Assembly (NCBI RefSeq): GCF_030406045.1
Contig: NZ_CP128988.1
Location: 1 to 64,000, forward strand
Direction: 5' to 3'
DNA from: Thiohalobacter sp. IOR34
Lineage (GTDB): Bacteria; Pseudomonadota; Gammaproteobacteria; Thiohalobacterales; Thiohalobacteraceae
Length of the DNA stretch: 64,000 nucleotides
Under the pieces are notes generated by a model. The model had not been told where the DNA came from, made no database searches, and saw nothing but the letters and a program-made list of their open reading frames with translations. The position numbers and the translations under genes were made by a program. Of this stretch, positions 1-12,841 are shown one piece after another (position 1 is the first letter of the stretch; each line of letters opens with the position of its first letter).

Positions 1-1044
1 CAGCCGCACGGCAGCGCGCCCAACAATTCCACGCTCAACCGCGACTTCACCTTCAATACCTTCGTCGAGGGCAAGTCCAACCAGCTGGCCAAGGCGGCCT
101 CGGTGCAGGTCGGCGAGAATCCGGGTGGTGCCTACAACCCGCTGTTCATCTATGGCGGGGTAGGGCTGGGCAAGACCCATCTGATGCACGCCGTCGGCAA
201 CCTGATCCTGCAGTCCAAGCCAAACGGGCGGGTGGTATACCTGCATTCGGAACGCTTCGTCGGCGACATGGTCAAGGCCCTGCAGCACAACGCAATCAAC
301 GAGTTCAAGCGCTATTACCGCTCGGTCGACGCCCTGCTCATCGACGATATCCAGTTCTTCGCCGGCAAGGAGCGCTCCCAGGAGGAGTTCTTCCACACCT
401 TCAATTCGCTGCTGGAGGGCCAGCAGCAGGTGGTGTTGACCTGTGACCGCTATCCGAAGGAGGTCGACGGCCTGGAGGAACGCCTCAAGTCACGCTTCGG
501 CTGGGGCCTGACGGTGGCCATCGAACCGCCGGAGCTGGAGACCCGGGTAGCGATCCTCATGGCCAAGGCCGCCCAGGCGCAGATCGAGCTGCCCAGCGAG
601 GTGGCCTTCTTCGTCGCCAAGCGCATCCAGTCCAACATCCGCGAGCTGGAAGGCGCCCTGCGACGCATCGTCGCCAGCTCGCACTTCTCCGGCCAGCCCA
701 TCACCCTGGAATTCGTCAAGGACGCCCTGCGCGACCTGCTCGCCTTGCAGGACAAGCTGGTTTCTATCGACAATATCCAGAAGACCGTGGCCGAGTACTA
801 CAAGATCCGCGTGGCCGACCTGCTCTCGGCGCGCCGCAGCCGCTCCATCGCCCGTCCCCGGCAGGTGGCGATGACCCTGGCCAAGGAACTGACCAGCCAC
901 AGCCTGCCGGAGATCGGCGACGCCTTCGGTGGCCGCGACCACACCACGGTGTTGCATGCCTGCCGCAAGATCAGCGAGTTGCAGGAAACCGACGCACGGA
1001 TCAAGGAGGACTACTCCAACCTGTTGAGAACCCTGACCACATGA
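1..1044 (+). CDS. dnaA: Chromosomal replication initiator DnaA (5' end outside window)
   Basis: DnaA is the AAA+ ATPase that binds DnaA boxes and opens the origin. The frame is open from base 1, so the N-terminal part (about 100 residues, the DnaB-interaction domain) lies outside; 347 codons are visible. Seen: Walker [10 protein letters not shown] (near base 154), Walker B LLIDDIQF, the sensor/lid region, and the C-terminal DNA-binding signature [15 protein letters not shown]. The first residues ([15 protein letters not shown]) are the usual start of the AAA+ domain. The stop TGA is immediately followed by a DnaA box, and dnaN lies downstream as in most bacteria. Confidence 0.98.
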   Translation, partial: QPHGSAPNNSTLNRDFTFNTFVEGKSNQLAKAASVQVGENPGGAYNPLFIYGGVGLGKTHLMHAVGNLILQSKPNGRVVYLHSERFVGDMVKALQHNAINEFKRYYRSVDALLIDDIQFFAGKERSQEEFFHTFNSLLEGQQQVVLTCDRYPKEVDGLEERLKSRFGWGLTVAIEPPELETRVAILMAKAAQAQIELPSEVAFFVAKRIQSNIRELEGALRRIVASSHFSGQPITLEFVKDALRDLLALQDKLVSIDNIQKTVAEYYKIRVADLLSARRSRSIARPRQVAMTLAKELTSHSLPEIGDAFGGRDHTTVLHACRKISELQETDARIKEDYSNLLRTLTT

Positions 1045-1275
1045 TGTGGATAAGTTGTGCAAGGATGACCAGCCCCGGATTCATCCCGATTTGTCCACAG
1101 GCTGTCCACATCTAGCCAGCTACCTTCAGGGTAACTTGCTATACGAAATATTATATTGATTTAAAAGGAAAAATATGGGTTATCCACAGAAGATGGCCCG
1201 ACTAGTAACTTCAACAACAGGTTACTTATCCAAAGAGATAGTTATTTAAACAGGATTGCCAAAATAGGATCCCAG
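1045..1275. other. DnaA-box cluster, oriC-like dnaA-dnaN spacer
   Basis: The spacer holds perfect DnaA boxes at 1045-1053 (TGTGGATAA, minus orientation) and 1180-1188 (TTATCCACA). One-mismatch or related boxes lie at 1091-1099 (TTGTCCACA), 1102-1110 (CTGTCCACA) and 1226-1234 (TTATCCAAA). An AT-rich stretch at 1141-1176 could serve as a duplex-unwinding element; it stands out against the high-GC surroundings. In pseudomonads the functional oriC is often on the other side of dnaA, so this may be the origin or an auxiliary DnaA-binding region that also carries the dnaN promoter. Confidence 0.6.
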
Positions 1276-2376
1276 ATGAAATTCACCATCCAACGCGAGG
1301 CTCTACTCAAACCCCTGCAGCAGATCACCGGGGTGGTCGAACGCCGCCAGACCCTGCCGGTGCTGGGCAATGTCCTGGTCCAGGCTGACGAGAGCGGCTT
1401 GACCCTGACGGCGACGGACCTCGAGGTCGAGCTGGTGGCCCGGGTCGAGATGCCGATCGAGGACGGGGGTGAGATCACCCTGCCGGCCAGGAAGCTGCTC
1501 GACATCTGCCGCTCGCTGCCGGAAGGATCGGAACTCGAGATCGAGGTCGGCGACGAGCGGGCCAAGGTCCGCTCCGGCCGCAGCCGCTTCACCCTGACCA
1601 GCCTGCCGGCCTCGGATTTCCCGGTGATCGAGGAACTGAACAGCGCCCAGTCCTTCTCCCTGCCGCAGAAGGATCTGAAGGAGATCATCGAGCGCACCCA
1701 CTTCGCCATGGCCCAGTCGGACGTGCGCTACTACCTCAACGGCCTGATGCTGGAGCTGCAGCCGGAACAGATCCGGGCCGTGGCCACCGACGGTCACCGC
1801 CTGGCCCTCTCCGAGATGCCGGCACAGACCGGGGTCGACGACACCCAGCAGGTCATAGTGCCGCGCAAGGGCGTGCAGGAGCTGCTGCGCCTGCTGGAGA
1901 ATTCGGAAGGGGAGGTGAACATCCAGCTCGGCAGCAACCACATCCGGGTCAGCACGCCCGAGATCCGCTTCACCTCCAAGCTGATCGATGGTCGTTTCCC
2001 CGACTACCAGCGAGTGATCCCCAAGGGCGGAGACAAACTGGTCACCGCGGATGTCGGTACCCTCCGCCAGGCCCTGTCGCGGACCTCCATCCTCTCCAAT
2101 GAGAAATACCGTGGTATCCGCCTGAGTCTGGAGCCCGACGCCCTGCGCATCCAGGCCCACAATCCGGAGCAGGAGGAGGCCGAGGAAGAGGTCGAGATCA
2201 ATTACAGCGCCGATCCCATGGAGATCGGCTTCAACGTCACCTACCTGCTGGATGCCCTGGCGGCCATTCCCGGCAAGGAGGTGCGCATCCTGCTCAGCGA
2301 TTCCAACAGCAGTTGCCTGATCGATGATCCGGCCAGCGGACAGAGCCGCTACGTGGTCATGCCCATGCGGCTCTAG
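1276..2376 (+). CDS. dnaN: DNA polymerase III beta sliding clamp
   Basis: The 366-residue protein has the normal length of the beta clamp, the ring that tethers Pol III to DNA. It begins MKFTIQREALLKPLQQ and ends with SCLIDDPASGQSRYVVMPMRL-type residues, the conserved clamp C terminus that forms part of the partner-binding groove. Three clamp domains are implied by length and by the conserved YYLNG and TDGHRLA motifs near the middle. It sits between dnaA and recF in the canonical order. The TAG stop is the first triplet of a repeat described separately. Confidence 0.98.
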   Translation: MKFTIQREALLKPLQQITGVVERRQTLPVLGNVLVQADESGLTLTATDLEVELVARVEMPIEDGGEITLPARKLLDICRSLPEGSELEIEVGDERAKVRSGRSRFTLTSLPASDFPVIEELNSAQSFSLPQKDLKEIIERTHFAMAQSDVRYYLNGLMLELQPEQIRAVATDGHRLALSEMPAQTGVDDTQQVIVPRKGVQELLRLLENSEGEVNIQLGSNHIRVSTPEIRFTSKLIDGRFPDYQRVIPKGGDKLVTADVGTLRQALSRTSILSNEKYRGIRLSLEPDALRIQAHNPEQEEAEEEVEINYSADPMEIGFNVTYLLDALAAIPGKEVRILLSDSNSSCLIDDPASGQSRYVVMPMRL

Positions 2377-2504
2377 CCCGGATATTGCATCAGGCCCCCG
2401 GATGATGGCGTGGCTTGGCCCGCCGGGGATCGCGGCCTGGAGGCCGCTCCTACGGGGCATGGCGGCACAATGTGTTCTGTAGGAGCGGCCTCCAGGCCGC
2501 GATT
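2374..2504. repeat. REP-like inverted pair with stop-codon-abutting tail
   Basis: Two inverted copies of the palindromic core (2429-2453 and 2479-2503) are separated by about 25 bases, forming a BIME-like structure. The upstream tail 2374-2428 starts at the dnaN stop codon (TAGCCCGGATATTGCATC) and is nearly the same, in opposite orientation, as the sequence after grxC (39150-39201). REP pairs of this type stabilise or end transcripts and are mobilised by RAYT transposases in related genera; no RAYT is visible here. Confidence 0.85.
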
Positions 2505-2776
2505 GGCGCGGTGTTGACAGACTCCTAACCCGCATATTGCACGAAGGCGGCCTTGAAAGCGTAATTTATCCGGTATTTATCAAGCAGTGATCACCTATGC
2601 GAGCAATTGTGCCCTGTTACGGTTTGTGCCTGTTCGAGTTCAGAACGCATTCGGCTGCGCATTCTGCCCGATCCCCCTTGAACCCTAGCTACGGCCATGC
2701 TTCTACGGGCGATCGAACAAACTGCTTGGCCAGCTTCGCCCTGAAACTCGAATCCTTCGCGCAATATCCGGGCTAA
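2505..2776. other. Gene-free spacer before recF with a degenerate repeat tail
   Basis: No convincing gene is present. The last 50 bases (about 2728-2776, ending CAATATCCGGGCTAA next to the recF ATG) resemble the unit repeated near 59.8-60.4 kb and the tail of the REP module after dnaN and grxC. The rest shows nothing I can assign; a recF promoter would have to lie here. Confidence 0.5.
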
Positions 2777-6318
<3,542 letters not shown>

Positions 6319-6323
6319 AAAAC

Positions 6324-6352
6324 AGGATTCAGAATCCAGAATCCAGAATCCA
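6324..6352 (+). repeat. Short heptamer tandem (CAGAATC) after gyrB
   Basis: Just after the gyrB stop the heptamer CAGAATC is repeated about three times, followed by an AGGAGCT/AGGAGCT doublet. It lies between the converging gyrB and plsC genes. No terminator hairpin is obvious here. Confidence 0.6.
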
Positions 6353-6383
6353 GGAGCTAGGAGCTGGAAGGGGTTGAGGGGGC

Positions 6384-7115
6384 TTAGTCCGGAGGCTGCA
6401 ACAGCGCCGGGTCGGTGATCCGCTCCATGGTGCCCTCGATCCAGTCCTCGGCCTGTCGCAGGATCTCGGCGGCGCTCTGGCCCTCGCTGACGATCGGCGG
6501 GCCGATCACCACGCGGATGGTTCCCGGGCGCTTGATGAAACCGTGCCGGGGCCAGAATTCGCCCGCATTGTGGGCCACCGGGACCACCAGGGCGCCGCTC
6601 TTTTCGGCCAGGATGGCGCCACCCAGCTTGTAGCGGCCGCGCTGTCCCGGCGCCACCCGCGTCCCTTCCGGAAACACCGTCACCCAGAGTCCCTCCCTGA
6701 GCCGTTCGATCCCCTGGCTCACCAGCTGCTGAATGGCCCTGCGCCCGGCCTTGCGGTCGATGGCAATGGGTTTGAGGGTGGCGATGCCCCAGCCGAAGAA
6801 AGGGATGCGCAGCAGTTCGCGCTTCATGACCCAGACCTGGGGCGGGAAGATCTCCTGCAGGGCCAGGGTCTCCCAGGTCGACTGGTGTTTGCAGAAGATG
6901 ATCGAGGGTTGGTCGGGGATGTGCTCGCGGCCTTCCAGTCGATAGTCGAGACGGCAAACCAACTTCAGCCAGCGCAGGTTGAGCCGGGCCCAGGTGGAGG
7001 CCAGCCGGTAGCGGCGGGCATAGGGCATGGGGTAGCTGAGCACCACCAGCGGGGCGATCACCACCATGCTGAGGGCGAAGACCAGCCAGAACAGGAGAGA
7101 GCGGATCAGCAGCAT
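6384..7115 (-). CDS. plsC: 1-acyl-sn-glycerol-3-phosphate acyltransferase (PlsC family)
   Basis: The 243-residue inner-membrane enzyme is predicted to make phosphatidic acid from lysophosphatidate and an acyl donor. It has an N-terminal hydrophobic anchor (LIRSLLFWLVFALSMVVIAPLVVL), the catalytic HX4(D/E) block as KHQSTWE, and the glycerol-phosphate binding motif FPEGTR. The E in place of D is common in this gammaproteobacterial subgroup. It ends the leftward glyQ-glyS-mazG-gmhB run, 187 bases after gmhB, an order found widely in gammaproteobacteria. Confidence 0.9.
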   Translation of the reverse strand: MLLIRSLLFWLVFALSMVVIAPLVVLSYPMPYARRYRLASTWARLNLRWLKLVCRLDYRLEGREHIPDQPSIIFCKHQSTWETLALQEIFPPQVWVMKRELLRIPFFGWGIATLKPIAIDRKAGRRAIQQLVSQGIERLREGLWVTVFPEGTRVAPGQRGRYKLGGAILAEKSGALVVPVAHNAGEFWPRHGFIKRPGTIRVVIGPPIVSEGQSAAEILRQAEDWIEGTMERITDPALLQPPD

Positions 7116-7302
7116 CCCGGGCAGCCTGTCGGGTTGGGGGTGGGTCCAGGGGGCATGCGGGAGAAGATCTCGGATTTCCTAGAATTTATGTTGTTGTTTC
7201 CCACTCTGGATCTATAAATCGCGAACATTTGGTTTTGATTTCCCACCATTTTCGCTGTGATTGCCTGGCCCGACGGATCGTCAGCCCCGTCGTTGCCGGA
7301 CT

Positions 7303-7845
7303 TCAGCCGCCATCCTGCTGCAGCAGGGCGCTGACCGCTGCGGCGAGGTCGTCGTAGACCGGTACGCCCGCGGCCTCGGCAAGGGCCTCGGTGTCGCGGC
7401 CCTTGCCGGTGCGTACCAGGATCGGACTGGCGCCGACCGCCTGCGCGGCCTGCAGGTCGCGCAGGGCGTCGCCGATCACCGGCACGCCGTGCAGCGAGAC
7501 CTGCAGCCGGGAGGCGATGTCCAGCAGCAGGCCGGGCCGCGGCTTGCGGCAGTCACAGCCCTCGTCCGGGGCATGCGGACAGAAGAAGATGGCCTCCACC
7601 TTGCCGCCGACCTCGGCCAGCGCCTGGTGCATCCGCGCGTGGATGCGCGCCAGGGTGTCGAGATCGTACAGGCCACGGCCGATGCCGGACTGGTTGGTGG
7701 CCACCACCACCCGGTAGTCGGCGCGGTTCAGCTCGGCGATGGCCTCCAGGCTGCGCGGGATGGGATGCCATTCCTCCGGCGACTTGATGTAGGCCTCGGA
7801 ATCCTGATTGATGACGCCGTCGCGGTCGAGAATGATCAGGCGCAT
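7303..7845 (-). CDS. gmhB: D-glycero-beta-D-manno-heptose 1,7-bisphosphate 7-phosphatase
   Basis: The 180-residue HAD phosphatase makes heptose 1-phosphate for lipopolysaccharide inner core. It begins MRLIILDRDGVINQDS, the HAD DxDG nucleophile motif. The middle holds VATNQSGIGRG, and the zinc-binding loop reads CPHAPDEGCDCRKPRPG, diagnostic for GmhB. It starts seven bases after the stop of the MazG-like gene, so both are likely in one transcript. Confidence 0.95.
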   Translation of the reverse strand: MRLIILDRDGVINQDSEAYIKSPEEWHPIPRSLEAIAELNRADYRVVVATNQSGIGRGLYDLDTLARIHARMHQALAEVGGKVEAIFFCPHAPDEGCDCRKPRPGLLLDIASRLQVSLHGVPVIGDALRDLQAAQAVGASPILVRTGKGRDTEALAEAAGVPVYDDLAAAVSALLQQDGG

Positions 7846-7852
7846 GGCATCG

Positions 7853-8191
7853 CTACATGTCGCGGAATTCGGAGACCCGGATGCGGCCGCCGACCATCCG
7901 CGACTCGCGCTGCATCAGCGCCTGCATCTTGTCCCAGAAGGCCTGCCTGAGGTCGAAGTCCTGGGCGATGGCGGTGCCGATCAGCAGGATGAACAGATCG
8001 GCGACCTCCTCGGCCAGCTTGTCCTTGTCCTTGCCCTTGGTGACGCAGGCCGAGATCTCGCCCAGCTCCTCGGCCATCAGCGCCACCCGGTAGGTCATCT
8101 CCTCGCCCCCGGTGTTCTTGAAATCGTGCTTGTCGTGGAAGGCCTGCACGGCATCGAGCATGGCCTGGTAGGAATCGGGATTGTCGGTCAT
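7853..8191 (-). CDS. MazG-like nucleotide pyrophosphohydrolase
   Basis: The 112-residue protein has the all-alpha NTP pyrophosphatase pattern: an EE-x2-E type helix (RVALMAEELGEISACV) followed by an E-x2-D helix (LAEEVADLFILLIGTA). These acidic residues bind magnesium and hydrolyse NTP to NMP. It is single-domain and half the size of E. coli MazG. It lies between glyS and gmhB in the same direction, 76 bases after glyS. The natural substrate cannot be told from sequence. Confidence 0.8.
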   Translation of the reverse strand: MTDNPDSYQAMLDAVQAFHDKHDFKNTGGEEMTYRVALMAEELGEISACVTKGKDKDKLAEEVADLFILLIGTAIAQDFDLRQAFWDKMQALMQRESRMVGGRIRVSEFRDM

Positions 8192-8267
8192 GGTCGCGGT
8201 CCTCGGCAGCCGGGATGAATGTCATCTTGCTACAGACGGCGGGGCGGGACAAAAACGCCCTTCTCCC

Positions 8268-10343
8268 TCAGCCCTGCAGCTGACCCAGATCGGCGATGCG
8301 CAGAAACAGGCCCTGCAGCTGACGGAGCAGCGCCAGGCGGTTGCGGCGCAGGGCCTGGTCCTCGGCCATCACCATCACCTCGTCGAAGAAGCGGTCGACC
8401 ACCTCACGCAGCCCGGCCAGGCGCTGCAGGGCCTCGGTGTAGCGGCCGGCCTCCATCAGGGGTTCGACCTCGGCGGCCAGCTGGGCCAGACGCTCGGCCA
8501 GGGCCCGTTCGGCGGCTTCCTCGAGCTGTGCTTCGTCGAGCTGTTCCGGGATCGGCTCATCGGTCTTGCGCAGGATGTTGCCGATGCGCTTGTTGGCGGC
8601 CGCCAGGCTCTCGGCCTCGGCCAGGCCGGTGAATTTGGCGACCGCCTGGATGCGCCGGTCGAAGTCCAGCGGGCGGGTGGGCCGGCGGGCGCGCACCGCC
8701 TCGAACACCTTGAGGCCGACGCCCTGGTCGACATAGTAGGCGCGCAGCCGGTCCATCATGAAGTCGAATACGGCCGACACCGCCTCCAGGGCGCCGAGGG
8801 CCGGATCGAAGCGACCGGCCGCCGTCTGCAGCAGCCATTCGAGATCCAGGTCCAGTTCCCCCTCGATGAGGATGCGCAGCACACCGAGCGCGGCGCGGCG
8901 CAGGGCGAAGGGATCCTTGTCGCCGGTCGGCGCCTGGCCGATGGCGAAGATGCCGACCAGGGTATCCAGCCGGTCGGCGATGGCCAGCGCCCGGCCGGTC
9001 GGCGTGGCAGGCAGCTCGTCCCCGGCAAAACGCGGCATGTACTGCTCGTCCAGCGCCGTCGCGACCTCCTTCGGCTCACCGTCGTGAGCGGCATAGTAGC
9101 GGCCCATGATGCCCTGCAGTTCCGGGAACTCGTAGACCATGCTGGTCAGCAGGTCGCACTTGGCGAGCAGCGCAGCGCGTTCGGCCAGGGACGCCTCGCC
9201 ACCGATCCGCGGCGCGATCTCGGCGGCGCTGCCGGTGAGGCGGTTCTCCTTGTCCAGCAGGCTGCCCAGCTTCTCCTGGAAGACCATGTCCCCCAGGCGC
9301 GCGATGCGCCCCTCCAGCGGCTGCCGGCGGTCCTGTTCCCAGAAGAAGGCGGCATCGGCCAGGCGCGGGCGGATCACCCGCTCGTTGCCGGCCTGTACCT
9401 GGGTCGGGTCCCGGCTCTCGATGTTGCTGATGGTGACGAAGTGGGCCAGCAGGCCGCCGCTCTCATCCACCACCGGGAAGTATTTCTGGTGATCCTGCAT
9501 GGAGGAGATCAGCGCCTCGGCGGGCACCTCCAGGAAGCGCCTGTCGAAGCTGCCGCTGACCGCCACCGGCCACTCGACCAGGGCCGTGACCTCGTCCAGC
9601 AGCCCGTCGTCGATCAGCGCCTCGCCGCCCAGGGCGTGCGCCGCTTCGATCACCTGGCCGCGGATCGCCTCGCGCCGGGCATCGAGATCGACCAGCACCC
9701 GGCCCTCGGTCTCCAGCAGCGGGGCGTAGGCGGCCGGTTCGCCGATATACAGCGGCTCGGGGTGGTGGAAGCGATGGCCGCGGGTCTCGCGACCGGTGCG
9801 GACGCCGAGGATCTCCGCCTCGATCAGTTGGTCGCCGAACAGCAGCACCACCCAGTGCACGGGACGCACGAACTCGACATCGAGATCGCCCCAGCGCATG
9901 CGCTTGGGGATCGGCAGCCGGCGCAGCGCCTCGCCGACGATGTCCGCCACCAGTTCGCCGGCCGGGCGGCCCTTCTCCACGCTCCGGTAGGCCAGCCAGG
10001 TGCCCTTGTCGGTCTCCAGCTTCTCCAGGTCCTCGACCGCCACCCCGCAGGAGCGGGCAAAGCCGAGGGCGGCCGGGGTCGGGCAGCCCTCGTCGTCGAA
10101 GGCGGCGGCCAGCGCCGGGCCACGGCGCAACTGCTCGCGGTCCGGCTGGGCGGCGGCCAGTCCCTCGACCAGCAGCGCCAGCCGGCGAGGGCTGGCGAAG
10201 GCGCGGATGCCGCCGAAGCCCAGGCCGGCCTTGTCCAGACCCTGGTCGACCCCATCGCGGAAGGCCTCGCTCAGCCGGCGCAGGGCCTTGGGCGGCAGCT
10301 CCTCGGTGCCGATCTCGATCAGCAGGTCGTGGCGTTCACTCAT
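8268..10343 (-). CDS. glyS: Glycyl-tRNA synthetase beta subunit
   Basis: The 691-residue beta subunit of the alpha2beta2 bacterial glycyl-tRNA synthetase is full length. It starts [21 protein letters not shown], the family's invariant N terminus, and contains the HD-like motif [28 protein letters not shown]-terminal anticodon-binding region follows. Its ATG overlaps the glyQ stop as ATGA at 10340-10343, showing translational coupling. Confidence 0.98.
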   Translation of the reverse strand: MSERHDLLIEIGTEELPPKALRRLSEAFRDGVDQGLDKAGLGFGGIRAFASPRRLALLVEGLAAAQPDREQLRRGPALAAAFDDEGCPTPAALGFARSCGVAVEDLEKLETDKGTWLAYRSVEKGRPAGELVADIVGEALRRLPIPKRMRWGDLDVEFVRPVHWVVLLFGDQLIEAEILGVRTGRETRGHRFHHPEPLYIGEPAAYAPLLETEGRVLVDLDARREAIRGQVIEAAHALGGEALIDDGLLDEVTALVEWPVAVSGSFDRRFLEVPAEALISSMQDHQKYFPVVDESGGLLAHFVTISNIESRDPTQVQAGNERVIRPRLADAAFFWEQDRRQPLEGRIARLGDMVFQEKLGSLLDKENRLTGSAAEIAPRIGGEASLAERAALLAKCDLLTSMVYEFPELQGIMGRYYAAHDGEPKEVATALDEQYMPRFAGDELPATPTGRALAIADRLDTLVGIFAIGQAPTGDKDPFALRRAALGVLRILIEGELDLDLEWLLQTAAGRFDPALGALEAVSAVFDFMMDRLRAYYVDQGVGLKVFEAVRARRPTRPLDFDRRIQAVAKFTGLAEAESLAAANKRIGNILRKTDEPIPEQLDEAQLEEAAERALAERLAQLAAEVEPLMEAGRYTEALQRLAGLREVVDRFFDEVMVMAEDQALRRNRLALLRQLQGLFLRIADLGQLQG

Positions 10344-11287
10344 GCCCCGTCCCCCTGTTTCAGCAGCGGAAAGCCGAGCCGTTCACGGGTCTCGAAGTAG
10401 GCCTCGGCCACCGCCCGGGCCAGGGCGCGCACGCGCAGGATGAAGCGCTGGCGTTCGGTGACCGAGATGGCGCTGCGCGCATCCAGCAGATTGAAGGTGT
10501 GCGAGGCCTTGAGCACCTGTTCGTAGGCGGGCAGCGGCAGGCCGGCCTCGATCAGCTTGCGGCTCTCGCGCTCGCAGTGGTCGAACCACTGGAACAGGGC
10601 CTCGGTGTCGGCCTGCTCGAAATTGTAGGCGGACTGTTCCACCTCGTTCTGGTGGAAGACGTCGCCATAGGTGACGTCGCCTTCGGGTCCGCGGGTCCAG
10701 ACCAGGTCGAAGACGCTCTCCACCCCCTGCAGGTACATGGCGATGCGCTCCAGGCCGTAGGTGATCTCGCCGCTGACCGGTTTGCAGTCCAGGCCGCCGA
10801 CCTGCTGGAAATAGGTGAACTGGGTGACCTCCATGCCGTTCAGCCAGACTTCCCAGCCGAGGCCCCAGGCGCCCAGGGTGGGGGATTCCCAGTTGTCCTC
10901 GACGAAGCGGATGTCGTGCACCAGGGGGTCGATGCCCAGGCGCCGCAGCGAGCCGAGGTAGAGTTCCTGGATGTCCAGCGGCGAGGGCTTGAGCAGCACC
11001 TGGAACTGGTAGTAGTGCTGCAGCCGGTTGGGGTTCTCGCCATAGCGGCCGTCGGTGGGCCGGCGCGAGGGTTGCACATAGGCGGTGCGCCAGGGCTCGG
11101 GGCCGATGGCGCGCAGAAAGGTCGCCGGGTGGAAGGTGCCGGCGCCGACCTCCATGTCCAGCGGTTGCAGCAGCACGCAGCCCTGTTCCGCCCAGTAGCC
11201 CTGGAGCGACAGGATCAGGCCCTGGAAGGTGGTCGGGTCGGGGGCCGTCTCGGCGACGGCGCTGGCCTTGGAATGGGGCGCGGACAT
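10340..11287 (-). CDS. glyQ: Glycyl-tRNA synthetase alpha subunit
   Basis: The 315-residue class II catalytic alpha subunit charges tRNA-Gly. From about residue 20 it matches the family closely: [32 protein letters not shown], then [17 protein letters not shown]. The first 18 residues are poorly conserved, so the true start could be slightly downstream. It is the first gene of the leftward operon. A TATACT -10-like hexamer in minus orientation lies about 37 bases upstream (11324-11329). Confidence 0.98.
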   Translation of the reverse strand: MSAPHSKASAVAETAPDPTTFQGLILSLQGYWAEQGCVLLQPLDMEVGAGTFHPATFLRAIGPEPWRTAYVQPSRRPTDGRYGENPNRLQHYYQFQVLLKPSPLDIQELYLGSLRRLGIDPLVHDIRFVEDNWESPTLGAWGLGWEVWLNGMEVTQFTYFQQVGGLDCKPVSGEITYGLERIAMYLQGVESVFDLVWTRGPEGDVTYGDVFHQNEVEQSAYNFEQADTEALFQWFDHCERESRKLIEAGLPLPAYEQVLKASHTFNLLDARSAISVTERQRFILRVRALARAVAEAYFETRERLGFPLLKQGDGA

Positions 11288-11323
11288 GGAAGTGATTCTT
11301 TTTTCCGGATCAAACAGCCCGCA

Positions 11324-11329
11324 AGTATA
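11324..11329 (-). promoter_or_regulatory. Possible -10 element for the glyQ operon
   Basis: TATACT read on the minus strand lies 37 bases before the glyQ ATG, preceded by a G-rich stretch. No good -35 hexamer is seen at 16-18 bases, so the call is weak. Confidence 0.3.
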
Positions 11330-11399
11330 CCCCAGGCCTGCCGGAGAGGGTGAGGTGAAGGCGCTGCGGCGCCTCGACGGCCACCGCAGCGCAACCTGC

Positions 11400-11939
11400 T
11401 CAGAAGTTGAGGGTCAGACCGATGGAGATCAGATCGACGTCGGCCTTGGCATTGTAGCGCTCCCAATCGAGCTGGATGCCGAACATCTCGTCGTAGACGT
11501 ACTTGGCGCCGATGCCGTAGACGGCGTCGACACCGTCGTTGCTGGCCGCGCCGTTGGGGGTGATGGCGATGTCCTGATCCCAGGCGTAGGCGCCCAGCTT
11601 GGCATGCACCGAGAAGCCACCGTCGCCGATCGGCAGCGAGCCGATGGCCGCGGCCATGAAGCCCTCGGTCTCGATGTCGACGTTGCCGCCCTCGTTCATG
11701 TCACCAAGGTCGGTCCAGCCGAGTTCCACGCCAAGGTTGTCGGTGATGAAGAAACCGCCGAACACCTTCCAGGCGGTGGAGTTCTCGTCGATGGCGCCGC
11801 TCAGGCCGCCCTCGCTGACGGTCTCGTCGATCGAGGCCTTGCCGAGGCCGACACCGAAGTAGCCGCCTTCGGCGCTGGCGCCGGCGGACCACAGCAGGGT
11901 GGCCGCAAGGGCCGCAGCGGTACGGATGCTCTTGTTCAT
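11400..11939 (-). CDS. Outer-membrane beta-barrel protein (OmpX/OmpA-like), copy 1
   Basis: A 179-residue exported protein with a clear signal peptide ([23 protein letters not shown], cut before EGGYF). The mature part is mostly alternating strands rich in Gly and aromatics and ends in Phe (SIGLTLNF), as outer-membrane barrels do. Length suggests an eight-stranded barrel. A strong Shine-Dalgarno (GGAGGA) precedes the ATG. It is adjacent to a paralogue at 12015-12635 in the same direction, with 75 bases between. Ligand or function is not evident. Confidence 0.75.
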   Translation of the reverse strand: MNKSIRTAAALAATLLWSAGASAEGGYFGVGLGKASIDETVSEGGLSGAIDENSTAWKVFGGFFITDNLGVELGWTDLGDMNEGGNVDIETEGFMAAAIGSLPIGDGGFSVHAKLGAYAWDQDIAITPNGAASNDGVDAVYGIGAKYVYDEMFGIQLDWERYNAKADVDLISIGLTLNF

Positions 11940-12014
11940 CTGTTTGCTCCTCCAGGGTTTATTGTTTTCGCCGGGGGTGGCGGGTTTGCGCCCGCCGATT
12001 CTAGCACCAGGCCA

Positions 12015-12635
12015 TCAGAAGCGCAGCTGGACGCTGAGCGAGATCATGTCCAGGTTCTCGTCGGCCGCGACGCGGTCGTAGTCGACGCGGATGGCCAGGG
12101 CATCGGTGACGTCGAAGGCCCCGCCCAGCCCCAGGATGGCGCTGGTGCCGCTGTCGTCCAGCTGGCCGCGGAAGGTGGTGTCGAGCACGGTGGCGCTGAT
12201 CGCCGCGTCCAGCTTCCAGCGGGCGAAGCCGGCCTTGGCGTTGAAGGCGAAACCCGTGCCGAAAGGCACCCTGAGCACACCGGCCAGATACCAGGCGTTG
12301 GCGTCGACGTCACCGGTGTAGGTGAAGGGTGTGCTGCTCTCGGTGCCGTTCAGGGTAAAGGTGCCGAAGTCGAGGTAGCCGACCTCCAGTCCCCAGTTGT
12401 CGTTGAACAGGTGGCCGCCGTAGAGCTTCAGGCCGCCGTCCGAATCGTCCATGCTGGTGCTGGTGGTGTAGCCGTCGGCGGCAAAGGCCGTATCCAGTGC
12501 GGCGCTCTCGTCGTCCATGCCGGTCCGGCCCCAGCCGAGCCCCAGGTAGCTGCCCTCGGCGCTGACCGGCATGTTGCCGAGCAGGCCGAGACCGAGGGTG
12601 AGGCCGCTGACGGTGAGAATACGAGTGATGTGCAT
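12015..12635 (-). CDS. Outer-membrane beta-barrel protein (OmpX/OmpA-like), copy 2
   Basis: A 206-residue exported barrel. I chose ATG 12635 because AAGGAGGA sits five bases upstream and a signal peptide follows (MHITRILTVSGLTLGLGLLG to VSAEGSYLG); the longer open frame upstream has no such features. The protein ends in Phe (SVQLRF). It shares with its neighbour the pattern SAEGxYxGxGxG, LYGGHLFNDNWGLEVGYLDFG versus [21 protein letters not shown], and AIRVDYDR versus GIQLDWER, so the two arose by duplication. Confidence 0.75.
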   Translation of the reverse strand: MHITRILTVSGLTLGLGLLGNMPVSAEGSYLGLGWGRTGMDDESAALDTAFAADGYTTSTSMDDSDGGLKLYGGHLFNDNWGLEVGYLDFGTFTLNGTESSTPFTYTGDVDANAWYLAGVLRVPFGTGFAFNAKAGFARWKLDAAISATVLDTTFRGQLDDSGTSAILGLGGAFDVTDALAIRVDYDRVAADENLDMISLSVQLRF

Positions 12636-12841
12636 GATGTTCCTCCTTGGATGGCTTCCATCGGGCGAGCCCGCATGGGCGGACCCCGCTGCAGGGGATG
12701 ATACGCCCCCTGACAGCCATGACAAATCCCCAGAAAAAGCCCTGCCTTGCGGGCTTGCCTGGCCTGGAAAATGCATCGAATATTTCGGGGGTCAAGCCGC
12801 GACTCTGCCGTACCGATAGCTAGTATGCAGGAGGTCGAATC

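Noticed and set aside
7185-7260. GTGGGAAA repeats upstream of plsC, considered as MraZ-type operators
   Set aside because: The two copies are about 45 bases apart, far from the short regular spacing of MraZ sites, and there is no mra context.
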